A DNA stretch of 64,000 nt from Ruegeria atlantica. GTDB taxonomy: Bacteria; Pseudomonadota; Alphaproteobacteria; Rhodobacterales; Rhodobacteraceae. The translations under genes were made by a program, and so were the position numbers. The DNA lies in NCBI RefSeq assembly GCF_013033965.1, contig NZ_WQFE01000015.1, positions 27,005 to 91,004 of the forward strand, written 5' to 3'. Position 1 is the stretch's first letter; every line of letters starts with the position of its first letter. The notes under the pieces are model-generated. The model ran no database searches and was not told the DNA's origin. It saw nothing but the letters and a program-made list of their open reading frames with translations. Shown here piece by piece: positions 36,101 to 43,081 of the stretch.

Positions 36101-38894
36101 CGAACGCCTCATCCGGATCCCAGTTGCTGCGACCGACATAGTTGTTGGCGCGCACACGTTCGGCCACATCGCCATGCAGCGTTTCTGATCCTGCAAGCTC
36201 ACCATTGAGGTAAAGGCGGAGTTCATTTGCTTGATCGTCGATTACAGCCGAAAAATCAAATTCGGTGCCTTGCTCAATGTAGTCTGAGATCGTGATCTTC
36301 GTGCTGCCAGCGCCGCCTTCGTTGAACTCAAACCTAAGATCGTTTGTGTTGCCGACACGGGTCAAAAGGATGTTTCCACCTTCGGTATCTGTGTTGGTTG
36401 TTCGGTTACCACCGAAGTCAAATACCCGTTCCCAATTGTTGACGCCGTCGAACCGGGCCGTCCCTGCTATGGTCATCTGACCACCAGAGGTAAAATCGCC
36501 CAGATCGGAGTACTCGCCGCTGCCATCGTATTCCGTTGCGATTGCTGCCGAGTGAATCGTGTTCTCTGGCGCACGCAGTGCGATGACTTCCTGCACGCGA
36601 ACGTTGTCGATCAGACCGCCAAAGCCGGGGTTGTCTCCAACCGCGCGCAGCTCCAGGCGCGATGTGTCACCTACATCTCCGGAAATACGGAACGTGTATG
36701 TGGTCCAGTCTGTACCGTTGTTGAGGGTCCCCAGACGCTCACCGGCCCAATAAACTTCGACGGCCTGGTGTTCGGGGTTGGATGCGCTTCTTAGCCGGTA
36801 ATCAATGGCTACTTCGTAAACGCTGTTTTGGCGTGTGCCAATGTCTTGATAAATTGCTGTGTTTTCGCCGTTTGCTGCGAGTTCAATAAATGTGCGGCCC
36901 GAGGAGGTTTCTACGCCACCCAGACCATCTGTATGAAACTCGGTCACGGTGCTTTGCGCTACAGTCCAGCCGTCGGGCGTACCAAACGAGAACCCGCCTT
37001 CGGGTCGCGCGTGTGCACCGGCTTCGAAGCTGCCGTTCGCTACCAGATTTGCGCCCAGATCGTCGATTGTCGGGACATGGCGCTGCGTATTGTCCGTCAC
37101 GCCGCCATTGCCGGTCATGATGATGTTGGCACCGCCAGCTGCATAGATCTTGTTGCGACCATCACCCGCCAATACGATGTTCAGACCGCCCAGTGCGTCG
37201 ATGTCGTTGTTGCCGTTGCCTGTCAGAACAATATTCGCACCGCCATAGGCATCAATGAAGTTATTGCCGTGACCAGAAAGAATGGTGTTCGATCCACCGT
37301 ACGATCCAATCACATTGTCGCCGTAACCGGCTTGAACCACGTTCAGCGCGCCTCCAACGGTCACATTATTGTGGCCGTGACCTGCTGAGACGATGTTGAC
37401 GCCACCAAAGGCATGAATCAGGTCGTTGCCGTTTCCACTGTCGATAGATTGCCCGCCTGCTCCGATCGAAAAGATCGAGTCGTTGCCCGAACCTGTCGTT
37501 GCATTCACACCGAATCCGCGTGCGTCGATTATGTTGTCTCCATTGCCTGCGTCGATGCTCGCACCCAAAACTTTGACGAAGATCGAGTCGTCACCGTCAC
37601 CGACATTCACCGATCCACCCAATGCGCGCAGATCGACATAGTTGTCGCCTTCGCCCAGATCAAGCAGCCCAACGCCAGCCCCGACATAGGCATAGTCATC
37701 ACCCGAGCCCGCCGTCAGTGAGGCACCTGCAGCCTCAATATCGAAGAGGTTTTCACCCGAACCTGCGTTTACAGTTGCCCCAACCGCGCGCACGCGTATC
37801 GTGTCGTCACCGCCATTGGTATTGATGTTCGCACCAACCACATCAATGTTGACTGTGTCATCGCCATCTCCAACATTTACAACGGCAATACCGCCCGTGA
37901 AATTCACCGTGTTGTCGCCGTGTCCCAGCGAGACAACACCACCAGCACCTGCAAAGATGTTTGCTGTGTCGTTGCCATTGCCTGCAGTGATACTTGCACC
38001 CGCGGCGCGTACGTTGATCGTGTTGTTGCCTTCCCGGGCATTGATGTTCACACCGATGACATTTGCATTGATCGTGTCATGACCATCGCCAACCTGAATG
38101 TCGGCAACTGCACCCGTGAAATTGACGGTGTTGTTGCCGTGCCCGGCATTTACAGCGCCACCTCCCGCTGCATGAACATTTATGATGTCATGACCGTTCC
38201 CGGCAGTAATATTTGCCCCAAGTGCGCCAAGTTCGATCCTGTTGTTGCCGTGCCCGGCATTTACGTTCACCCCTACCACGTTGGCATAAATTACGTCGTT
38301 GCCACCACCCAACTGGATGTTGCCGCCTAATGCATTGAAGTGAATATAGTTTGTGCCATGATGATCGGTCAGATTGGCACCCGCAGCATATATTCTGTAG
38401 GTGTCATCTCCATAGCCACCATCTACGTGCCCGGCAACGGCGTTTAGATGGATTTGATCGTTGCCGGAACCCCCATGTACTTCACCAATTGCAGAGGTGA
38501 CATGGATGTTGTCGTTGCCACCTCCGGCATTGACATAGGTGTGCAATCCGCCTGCTCTAATTGTGTCGTGCCCATTTCCGGTAACGGCCCGTGAGTTTGC
38601 GCCATTTACGACAACATTGTTGTTTCCATGCCCTGCATCCACATGCGCACGGAAAACACCAAGGCTCTCGATATGGTCATTGCCGCCACCGGTTCTGATG
38701 TTGGCAAATGAAGATGATTGAACCGTTATGTGTCTACCCGACGTAGTACCGAACCAATTTTCTGTAACGGTTATTTCCCCCAGGACACCGCCCACGATCG
38801 TCTTGTGGCCCTGCCCAAGAGTAACATGGATATTTGACCCGCTATGAATTCGGTAAATGTCGTTTCCGGAGTCGGCTTCGACCGTCAGGTTCAC
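30150..38894 (-). CDS. Giant RTX-family secreted protein (MARTX-like repeats, LamG)
   Basis: About 2,900 residues, acidic, with no Sec signal. Layout from the GTG at 38894: residues 1-600, RTX-type beta-roll of 18-residue units such as ITAGNGNDTANIFAGAGG; 608-773, DUF642-like sugar-binding module (NLVANGSFEAG to GLIDNVRVQEV); 775-1350, three tandem LamG-like domains; 1365-1785, MARTX-like repeats with GxGxD and GxxN; 1830-1930, proline-rich spacer; about 1930-2300, beta-sandwich-like region; 2310-2700, second MARTX-like block; 2700-2914, C-terminal region with DVFRLKD and a small-residue tail (NSATSAA) suited to type I secretion. The coding frame continues upstream to 39005 and appears to belong with the fragment at 38933-39133 after a -1 shift. 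Likely a calcium-binding surface or extracellular protein; toxin or adhesin role unknown. Confidence 0.88.
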   Translation of the reverse strand: MNLTVEADSGNDIYRIHSGSNIHVTLGQGHKTIVGGVLGEITVTENWFGTTSGRHITVQSSSFANIRTGGGNDHIESLGVFRAHVDAGHGNNNVVVNGANSRAVTGNGHDTIRAGGLHTYVNAGGGNDNIHVTSAIGEVHGGSGNDQIHLNAVAGHVDGGYGDDTYRIYAAGANLTDHHGTNYIHFNALGGNIQLGGGNDVIYANVVGVNVNAGHGNNRIELGALGANITAGNGHDIINVHAAGGGAVNAGHGNNTVNFTGAVADIQVGDGHDTINANVIGVNINAREGNNTINVRAAGASITAGNGNDTANIFAGAGGVVSLGHGDNTVNFTGGIAVVNVGDGDDTVNIDVVGANINTNGGDDTIRVRAVGATVNAGSGENLFDIEAAGASLTAGSGDDYAYVGAGVGLLDLGEGDNYVDLRALGGSVNVGDGDDSIFVKVLGASIDAGNGDNIIDARGFGVNATTGSGNDSIFSIGAGGQSIDSGNGNDLIHAFGGVNIVSAGHGHNNVTVGGALNVVQAGYGDNVIGSYGGSNTILSGHGNNFIDAYGGANIVLTGNGNNDIDALGGLNIVLAGDGRNKIYAAGGANIIMTGNGGVTDNTQRHVPTIDDLGANLVANGSFEAGAHARPEGGFSFGTPDGWTVAQSTVTEFHTDGLGGVETSSGRTFIELAANGENTAIYQDIGTRQNSVYEVAIDYRLRSASNPEHQAVEVYWAGERLGTLNNGTDWTTYTFRISGDVGDTSRLELRAVGDNPGFGGLIDNVRVQEVIALRAPENTIHSAAIATEYDGSGEYSDLGDFTSGGQMTIAGTARFDGVNNWERVFDFGGNRTTNTDTEGGNILLTRVGNTNDLRFEFNEGGAGSTKITISDYIEQGTEFDFSAVIDDQANELRLYLNGELAGSETLHGDVAERVRANNYVGRSNWDPDEAFEGSIQNFQVLNEAADLAQAQSLRTELASGPAVVAELLAEGQVPVGLLSSGQAVFDGSGAYADLGNFESGGQMTIAGTARFDGSNNWERIFDFGGNRSGNADPEGGNLVLARQGTSNNLVFAFNEGSSGYTEIVAANAIQHGEKIDFAAVVDNDSDELRLYLNGELSGTAALHGDVSQQIRNNNYVGRSNWENDASFHGAVENFQVLNEAVTLDEAQALRGSVATNSANVLNGAESIAGYDGTQNFSGGSHNDLGDFTTGGQLTITGKARFDGNNSYERIFDFGGNRTTNTDVAGGNILLARQGTSNNLTFQFTESGIGGTAVTVENVIQQGEEFDFAAVVDDQANELRLYLDGELAGSATLHGDVAERVRANNYVGRSNWENDAAFDGQVSDFAVYDRVLSESQIEAIHDGPLVVAELRGQNDVVEPGNEIEAYGTGNLIVSGSGDDRIRAGSLLGIGTAAAVTAANNSEDDFVRGAFGTDDGTIYGEENLGSSFTNLLSGLGNLGNVIIAGNGDNVVKSYGGANIIQAGSGDDYIVAYGLANGVVAGDGNNKLQLIGAQNAVWGGNGNDEVHFIGDDNLFILGDGSNRVTGFAPSFFVPPGVNNVTGLVGNVIIGAGGVDDVLVFGTQNFLLLGGGNNIAIAFGKTNVIQGASGNDFFVGLGAGNFVNAGDGDNFLVLGGLLNFALTGAGNDVSFQLGTDNIGFYGGGENRVFIGGERNFVLTGTGDDTVVSIAVPTVSLIIQAITGVELPTGNVAITGAGRDNVILIGRYNAALTGNDHDIAILGGEYNFLAAGAGDDISLLVGKHNLALYEGGRDIGLAIGQNNIVFSGSGDDIVGVIGETNVVFGGTGSDLVLAAGKFNFIVTDNELEFSLIQVKSLLGEDDFNPVSDLKLKDGDQFSVSATPFADISAFFPDIEFSDPDVPDYEFPTLTLDQYDLPIPSIPELRGAPEYQYGELGNYGLPEISLPTISTPELQLPGQSFPSISIPDITAFNLQVDQAGVQIEQQTNISNNHFGAANSFGRDFLGANSSDGNAGTIFGTETDLTFWQEGEDYGVEGYTLAETNFGVGDADGSVDVSGTNTGFEDSGSFTAATQGNYNLLDTSLDSQDELNIDRTGVEYDFSVDVQAGDVVSGSIEGSVAVPFSGTPVATHNTLSINGTQTDVALNLTNDKTYEVQVSYLASSVAGTEADDIIVYYTDERGKQEIGRIDPTAANEEQTAKFRFRAEDGGSISVESQSGGAPVTEITGVDVYKSDVSLIELPTVSLPDLTLPEFHLNGLDLSGLEAVETALSGRELFGLQVPEFDIPSEGLKVPDFDLSEHVNRDEVKLEALSYTIPALNIPNIAGIQWDERIGDYSHEFSLLQSQVVEAEESVIALNPDYNGTGDTETVYGDIAVAVGEENHVYTGRGDDAALLVGKKNVFYGGSEDDIAILAGETNLGILGTGNNVALAIGKTNRLAARGGTDFLITIGEENKITSAGDNTAVLLGKKNEYEAFNTFSGSDVVLSAGQENDVKLGYGNDTAFVIGYKNEVAGQAADDIIVALGFENEVKLGTGSDFGVIAGIKNEVLGDATGQANGSDIIFTLGAANRVDAGGGTDSIFTLGLANLIIAGGDADLVITGGVFNATSLGDGNDALVNFGAGSFTTGGLGDDYLIDMGVGFATFGNDGNDTFLSAGYGFTSGGAGNDHFLNFGLGTLEAYAEAGITILGDAIGGVISALEQVSSLLGAETFKGPSQFLVNGTGVVSQGGGGDDVFFSGFGRTVALGQTGDDSYIYTIGSGELVIGEHLGTDILGELDSQRFNVSGLNEGLAGESSLEDIARGDEVNTIFIETARTDLTTDLTIDNLKLSNSDATIDIVVNGASVGKILQNGLGDNDVFRLKDHDSTSNFTFAELKANAASAAPSQHTDFDSASVLAQGLQETLNWLNSVEAADAETSETGRELSTGEFAVVAEVYDTIYDAKTAVDGVIANKTDNSATSAA
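30980..31950 (-). repeat. Second MARTX-like repeat block of the RTX protein
   Basis: Coding repeats with a loosely conserved unit of about 18-20 residues (for example ALLVGKKNVFYGGSEDDIAI), including alternating GxxN and GxGxD elements, similar in style to the B/C repeats of MARTX toxins. Only the protein pattern is well kept; the DNA has diverged. Confidence 0.7.
33540..34800 (-). repeat. First MARTX-like repeat block of the RTX protein
   Basis: Coding repeats of the same class as the block at 30980-31950, with units such as NFVNAGDGDNFLVLGGLL and NFALTGAGNDVSFQLGTD. In this block the repeats are more regular in the GxGxND element. Confidence 0.7.
34880..36540 (-). repeat. Three tandem LamG-like coding repeats
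   Basis: Three direct repeats of about 570-590 bases, each encoding one LamG-like domain with the landmarks GGQMTIAGTARFDG, RIFDFGGNR, ELRLYLNGEL and NNYVGRSNW. The plus-strand marker CCCAGTTGCT recurs at about 36119, 35531 and 34961. High residual DNA similarity shows recent duplication or ongoing gene conversion inside the gene. Confidence 0.85.
37110..38894 (-). repeat. N-terminal RTX nonapeptide-type repeats, 54-base period
   Basis: Around 30 consecutive units of 18 residues (two nonapeptide-type turns), for example INAREGNNTINVRAAGAS and ITAGNGNDTANIFAGAGG. They have the GxGxD/N calcium-binding turn on one side and hydrophobic beta-strand residues on the other. Confidence 0.85.
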
Positions 38895-38932
38895 GGCACC
38901 AAGATTGGCTTCGTCATTGCCATCGCCTAAAT

Positions 38933-39133
38933 TTACCTTTGCGTAGGTGACAGCCTTGTTATGGATTTCGAGCCGGTCGTTTCCTCTGCCAAGATTGGCA
39001 TCAAATTATTCGTTGTGTGGGTCTTGAGATCATCATCACCATCCCACAAATAGATCTCGTGATTGATCCCATTTATTTCCAATTCGTCGCGGCTACTCGT
39101 TCCATCCCAACGGCCTTCGTGATTGGCACCCAC
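38933..39133 (-). CDS. 5' fragment of the giant RTX gene, out of frame
   Basis: A 66-codon frame beginning with GTG 39133, which has AAGGAG eight bases upstream, a perfect ribosome site; the giant gene's own GTG 38894 has none. The first 43 residues (MGANHEGRWDGTSSRDELEI, then HEIYLWDGDDDLKTHTTNN) are acidic and RTX-like. The sense then passes to the other frame at AAT-AAT-TTG (39010-39002): reading one base back gives TTT GAT GCC and continues ANLGRGNDRLEIHNK, then NLGDGNDEANLGAVNL, joining the giant protein seamlessly. The last 22 codons of this frame are probably not translated in the functional protein. One missing T in the run at 39003-39005 explains everything. Confidence 0.7.
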   Translation of the reverse strand: MGANHEGRWDGTSSRDELEINGINHEIYLWDGDDDLKTHTTNNLMPILAEETTGSKSITRLSPTQR

Positions 39134-40251
39134 AGCATATTCTCCTTGTCGCCTTGTTAATTGACTCTACAATTTCAGTAGATTTTTGGTTAATTGATTT
39201 TGAGCGTGCATTACCCAGCCAAGATATGTCCAGATGGTGTTTTTCTTCGATCCAGAGGTTTTTTCACTAAATTTCAATTGACACTTTTCAGAAAATATGT
39301 CGCCGCAAAGCCCGACAGTTGAGCGCTGGAAAGCCGGATCATCAACTCGTTTTTTACCGCGCCTCTCACATTATTTGTCAGCAATACGGATACTTTTCAA
39401 ATAGTTGATGTCAGATCGATGCTCCTGAAGCAGATCGGCTTGAAGACCGCCGTGAAATTATATTCAACTATCGCAATTACATTTACGCAGCCCAATCTCC
39501 CGCAATTGTCTATTTAATTTGTGAGAGAAAATAAAAAATCACAAATCTGTGTTGCAAAAAAAACTAATTCAATTATCGTTATACAACGGTTTTCCAATTA
39601 ATTTACTCGACGCCATCCCAATGCAGAATAATATAGGAATAAGTCCTTCGTCAGTAGTTTTGGGGGTCGTTGGCTGCGTGAATTAGGCTCATGAGCCAAA
39701 ACCAGTAATTGACGATAGCAGCGAGTGCGATTGCTTACAGGAATGTCATTGAACAGCGTTCGTATCGAGTTGCAATTTGCCACCAGTTTCTCACTCAGCC
39801 GAGCATGGTCTCAATCACTGCCCCGCAGTGCATTGTGCAGCAATGTCACGAGAGAGACGGTTGCGACGTTTGTAGCGTCGCTTGTCTTATCGAACAGGCT
39901 TCTTTCACTGCAACGTTACGACAGACCATTCTCCACCCTCTTCCAAACCACTTTACCGAGGGCCGTAGTAATGGCTGATCGAGTCCGTAATTCTGTTCTT
40001 GCTCGGAGTTGGACCGTATCGCCTGCGTAGACGGCACCCTGCTGGCTCCTGCCTTCCTAGCACCTGCCACGATATCAATCACAACGGACCAACAAAAAGT
40101 CACCTGAGTTCAGCGATGAACCAAACCACTTAAATTTTAATACGCATCTTGAATCCCCGGCAGCAACTGTATACCGATGCATACAAAAGCGATCAAGCGG
40201 GTTGCCTGAGACCTCTCTATAGCAGCAGATTCACACAAAGCGGAAACAGCC
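39134..40251. other. Gap between RTX gene and acnB
   Basis: 1.1 kb. The part next to the RTX start (39140-39600) is AT-rich and should hold the RTX promoter. The middle contains an IS5-family transposase relic on the minus strand (39651-39890). The last 250 bases before acnB hold no recognisable gene and presumably its promoter. Confidence 0.5.
39651..39890 (-). pseudogene. IS5-family transposase remnant (3' end)
   Basis: Reading the minus strand in two frames recovers the C-terminal end of an IS5-family DDE transposase: KRRYKRRNRL, then a frameshift, IETMLG-stop-VRNWW, QIATRYERCSMTFL-stop, AIALAAIVNYWFWL and a final stop at 39651-39653. The KRRYKRRNR and IATRYERC elements are characteristic of the family end. 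At least two in-frame stops and one frameshift show that it is dead. No inverted terminal repeats were identified, and the upstream part of the element is missing or too decayed to see. Confidence 0.75.
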
Positions 40252-43044
40252 ATGAGCCAGTATTCAGATTACTTGGATGAAATTGAAACGCGTAAAGAAC
40301 AAGGGCTTAGCCCCAAACCCATCGACGATGGTGCGCTGGTCGAAGAAATCATCGAACAAATCAAGGATACCGGTCATCCACATCGCACAGATTCGCTGCA
40401 CTATCTGATCTACAACACGCTGCCCGGCACAACCAGCGCTGCGGGTGAGAAGGCAAAGTTCTTGAAGGCTATTATCATCGGCGAAGTGACTGTCGAAGAA
40501 ATCTCGCCCGAATTCGCATTCGAATTGTTGTCGCACATGAAGGGCGGCCCGTCGGTTGAAGTGCTGCTGGATGTTGCTTTGGGCGACAAACAGGATATCG
40601 CAGTTCAGGCTGGCGAAGTCCTGAAAACTCAGGTCTTCCTGTACGAAGCTGACACGGACCGCCTGAAAGCAGCCTATGATGCGGGCAACAAAATCGCGGC
40701 AGACATCCTTGAGAGTTATTCACAGGCGGAATTTTTCACAAAGCTGCCCGACGTAGACGAAGAAATCAAAGTCGTCACCTATATCGCGGCCGAGGGTGAC
40801 ATTTCCACCGACCTTCTGTCACCGGGCAATCAGGCGCATTCGCGGTCAGACCGTGAGTTGCACGGCAAATGCCTGATCTCGGAAGCCGCACAAAAAGAAA
40901 TCGAAGCGCTGAAGCTGCAGCACCCCGACAAGCGCGTGATGTTGGTTGCCGAGAAAGGCACCATGGGTGTTGGGTCGTCGCGGATGTCGGGTGTTAACAA
41001 CGTGGCGCTTTGGACTGGCAAACAAGCCAGCCCCTACGTGCCCTTCGTCAATTTTGCACCGGTCGTGGCGGGCACCAACGGCATTTCGCCGATCTTCCTG
41101 ACAACCGTCGGCGTCACCGGCGGGATTGGTATCGACCTGAAGAACTGGGTCAAGAAAGTGGACGAGGATGGCAAAGCAATCCTCAACAACGACGGCAACC
41201 CGATCCTTGAGCAGCACTATTCTGTCGAAACGGGCACCGTGCTGACCATCAACACGAAAGAGAAAAAGCTCTACAGCGCTGATGGCAGTGAGGACCTGGT
41301 CGACATGGCAGGCTCTTTCACGCCGCAAAAGATGGAGTTCATGAAGGCTGGTGGATCCTATGCCATCGTCTTTGGCAAGAAGCTGCAGACATTTGCGTGC
41401 GAGGCTCTGGGCGTCGAACTTAAATCAGCTTTCGCCCCGTCGAAAGAAATCAGTCACGAAGGTCAGGGCCTGACAGCGGTTGAAAAGATCTTCAACGCCA
41501 ATGCCCGCGGAACAACGCCTGGCAAAACTCTGCATGCGGGCTCGGACGTACGCGTCAAGGTCAACATCGTGGGATCGCAGGATACCACGGGTCTGATGAC
41601 AAGCCAGGAACTTGAGGCGATGGCCGCCACAGTTCTGTCGCCCAGCGTAGACGGCGCGTATCAGTCCGGCTGTCACACGGCATCGGTATGGGATCTCAAG
41701 GCGCAGGCCAACACACCGCGTCTGATGGCGTTCATGCACAAATTTGGCCTGATCACCGCGCGGGACCCTAAAGGGGTTTACCACTCGATGACGGACGTCA
41801 TCCACAAGGTGCTGAATGACATCACTGTGGACGATTGGGCCATCATTATCGGGGGTGACAGTCACACGCGGATGTCCAAAGGCGTGGCCTTTGGTGCGGA
41901 CTCGGGCACGGTTGCACTGGCGCTGGCAACGGGAGAGGCAACAATGCCGATCCCTGAATCCGTCAAAGTGACGTTCAAAGGCGAAATGGCCCCGCACATG
42001 GATTTCCGCGACGTGGTCCATGCCACGCAGGCGCAGATGCTGGCACAGCACGGTGACAACGTATTCCAGGGACGGATTATCGAAGTGCACATTGGGACGC
42101 TTTTGGCGGACCAAGCCTTTACCTTCACCGACTGGACGGCCGAGATGAAGGCCAAGGCGTCGATCTGCATCTCCAACAATGACACGCTGATTGAATCGCT
42201 GGAAATTGCCAAGTCTCGTATCAAGATCATGATCGAGAAGGGCATGGATAACGATATCCAGATGTTACAAGGTCTGATCGACATCGCCGACAAGCGCATC
42301 ACCGAAATTCGTTCGGGCGAGAAGCCTGCGCTGCGTCCTGACGACAATGCCAAGTATTTCGCCGAAGTCGTCGTGGATCTGGACCAGATCGTCGAACCGA
42401 TGATCGCCGACCCGGACGTGCACAACGCCGATGTGTCGAAACGCTACACGCATGACACAATTCGCCCCATCTCGTACTACGCGGCGGAAAAGAAAGTGGA
42501 CCTGGGCTTTGTTGGGTCCTGCATGGTGCACAAGGGCGACATCAAGATCGTGGCGCAAATGCTGCGCAACCTCGAAGAGGAATTCGGCAAGGTTGAGTTC
42601 AAAGCTCCGCTTGTTGTTGCCGCGCCGACCTACAACATCGTTGATGAGCTGAAAGAAGAAGGCGACTGGGCAATTCTGCAGAAATACTCAGGCTTTGAGT
42701 TCGATGACCTTTTCCCAAAGCAAACCGCACGGACCGAGTACGAGAATATCCTCTATCTTGAGCGCCCAGGCTGCAATCTTTGCATGGGTAACCAGGAAAA
42801 AGCCGCCAAAGGTGACACCGTCCTGGCCACGTCCACCCGTTTGTTCCAGGGCCGTGTCGTGGCGGACAGCGCGACAAAGAAGGGTGAATCCCTTCTGGGT
42901 TCGACCCCGGTTGTTGTTTTGTCAGCCATTCTGGGTCGCACACCGACGCTGGAAGAATACAAGGTGGCGGTCGACGGCATCGACCTGACCAAGTTCGCCC
43001 CGCCGATGGAAGCACCCGGTACATCCCGCTCGGTGCATTTCTAA
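40252..43044 (+). CDS. acnB: Aconitate hydratase B
   Basis: A 930-residue aconitase of the AcnB class, interconverting citrate and isocitrate in the TCA cycle; AcnB can also bind mRNA when its cluster is lost. It has the AcnB-specific N-terminal HEAT-like domain (about residues 1-160, including GGPSVEVLLDVALGD), then the swivel domain, then the catalytic core. Cluster-ligand cysteines are in GSCMVHKGDIK and in PGCNLCMGNQEKA (Cys-x2-Cys); an active-site segment is SRMSGVNNVALW. Length and domain order are typical. It is a single-gene unit followed by a hairpin. Confidence 0.95.
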   Translation: MSQYSDYLDEIETRKEQGLSPKPIDDGALVEEIIEQIKDTGHPHRTDSLHYLIYNTLPGTTSAAGEKAKFLKAIIIGEVTVEEISPEFAFELLSHMKGGPSVEVLLDVALGDKQDIAVQAGEVLKTQVFLYEADTDRLKAAYDAGNKIAADILESYSQAEFFTKLPDVDEEIKVVTYIAAEGDISTDLLSPGNQAHSRSDRELHGKCLISEAAQKEIEALKLQHPDKRVMLVAEKGTMGVGSSRMSGVNNVALWTGKQASPYVPFVNFAPVVAGTNGISPIFLTTVGVTGGIGIDLKNWVKKVDEDGKAILNNDGNPILEQHYSVETGTVLTINTKEKKLYSADGSEDLVDMAGSFTPQKMEFMKAGGSYAIVFGKKLQTFACEALGVELKSAFAPSKEISHEGQGLTAVEKIFNANARGTTPGKTLHAGSDVRVKVNIVGSQDTTGLMTSQELEAMAATVLSPSVDGAYQSGCHTASVWDLKAQANTPRLMAFMHKFGLITARDPKGVYHSMTDVIHKVLNDITVDDWAIIIGGDSHTRMSKGVAFGADSGTVALALATGEATMPIPESVKVTFKGEMAPHMDFRDVVHATQAQMLAQHGDNVFQGRIIEVHIGTLLADQAFTFTDWTAEMKAKASICISNNDTLIESLEIAKSRIKIMIEKGMDNDIQMLQGLIDIADKRITEIRSGEKPALRPDDNAKYFAEVVVDLDQIVEPMIADPDVHNADVSKRYTHDTIRPISYYAAEKKVDLGFVGSCMVHKGDIKIVAQMLRNLEEEFGKVEFKAPLVVAAPTYNIVDELKEEGDWAILQKYSGFEFDDLFPKQTARTEYENILYLERPGCNLCMGNQEKAAKGDTVLATSTRLFQGRVVADSATKKGESLLGSTPVVVLSAILGRTPTLEEYKVAVDGIDLTKFAPPMEAPGTSRSVHF

Positions 43045-43052
43045 AACAAGTA

Positions 43053-43079
43053 AGGGCGCGGCGAGTTTCGTCGCGCCCT
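43053..43079. terminator. Bidirectional hairpin between acnB and the transporter gene
   Basis: An inverted repeat AGGGCGCG (43053-43060) / CGCGCCCT (43072-43079) sits between two convergent genes, nine bases after the acnB stop and three bases before the 3' end of the following gene. No strong T-tract is seen. Confidence 0.5.
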
Positions 43080-43081
43080 GA

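Noticed and set aside
30150..38894. Short-period tandem repeats resembling a CRISPR array
   Set aside because: The 54-base period encodes 18-residue RTX units in one long open frame, repeats are diverged, and there are no unique spacers or cas genes.
39002..39010. Programmed -1 frameshift at AAT-AAT-TTG
   Set aside because: The site does not fit the X-XXY-YYZ slippery rule in the zero frame and no strong downstream stem was seen, so a simple indel is the preferred explanation.
39725..40030. Plus-strand frame of 101 codons
   Set aside because: It is antisense to the IS5 transposase relic and has no supporting features.
41425..42425. Long minus-strand frames opposite acnB
   Set aside because: Shadows of the strongly codon-biased acnB gene, which is certain on the plus strand.
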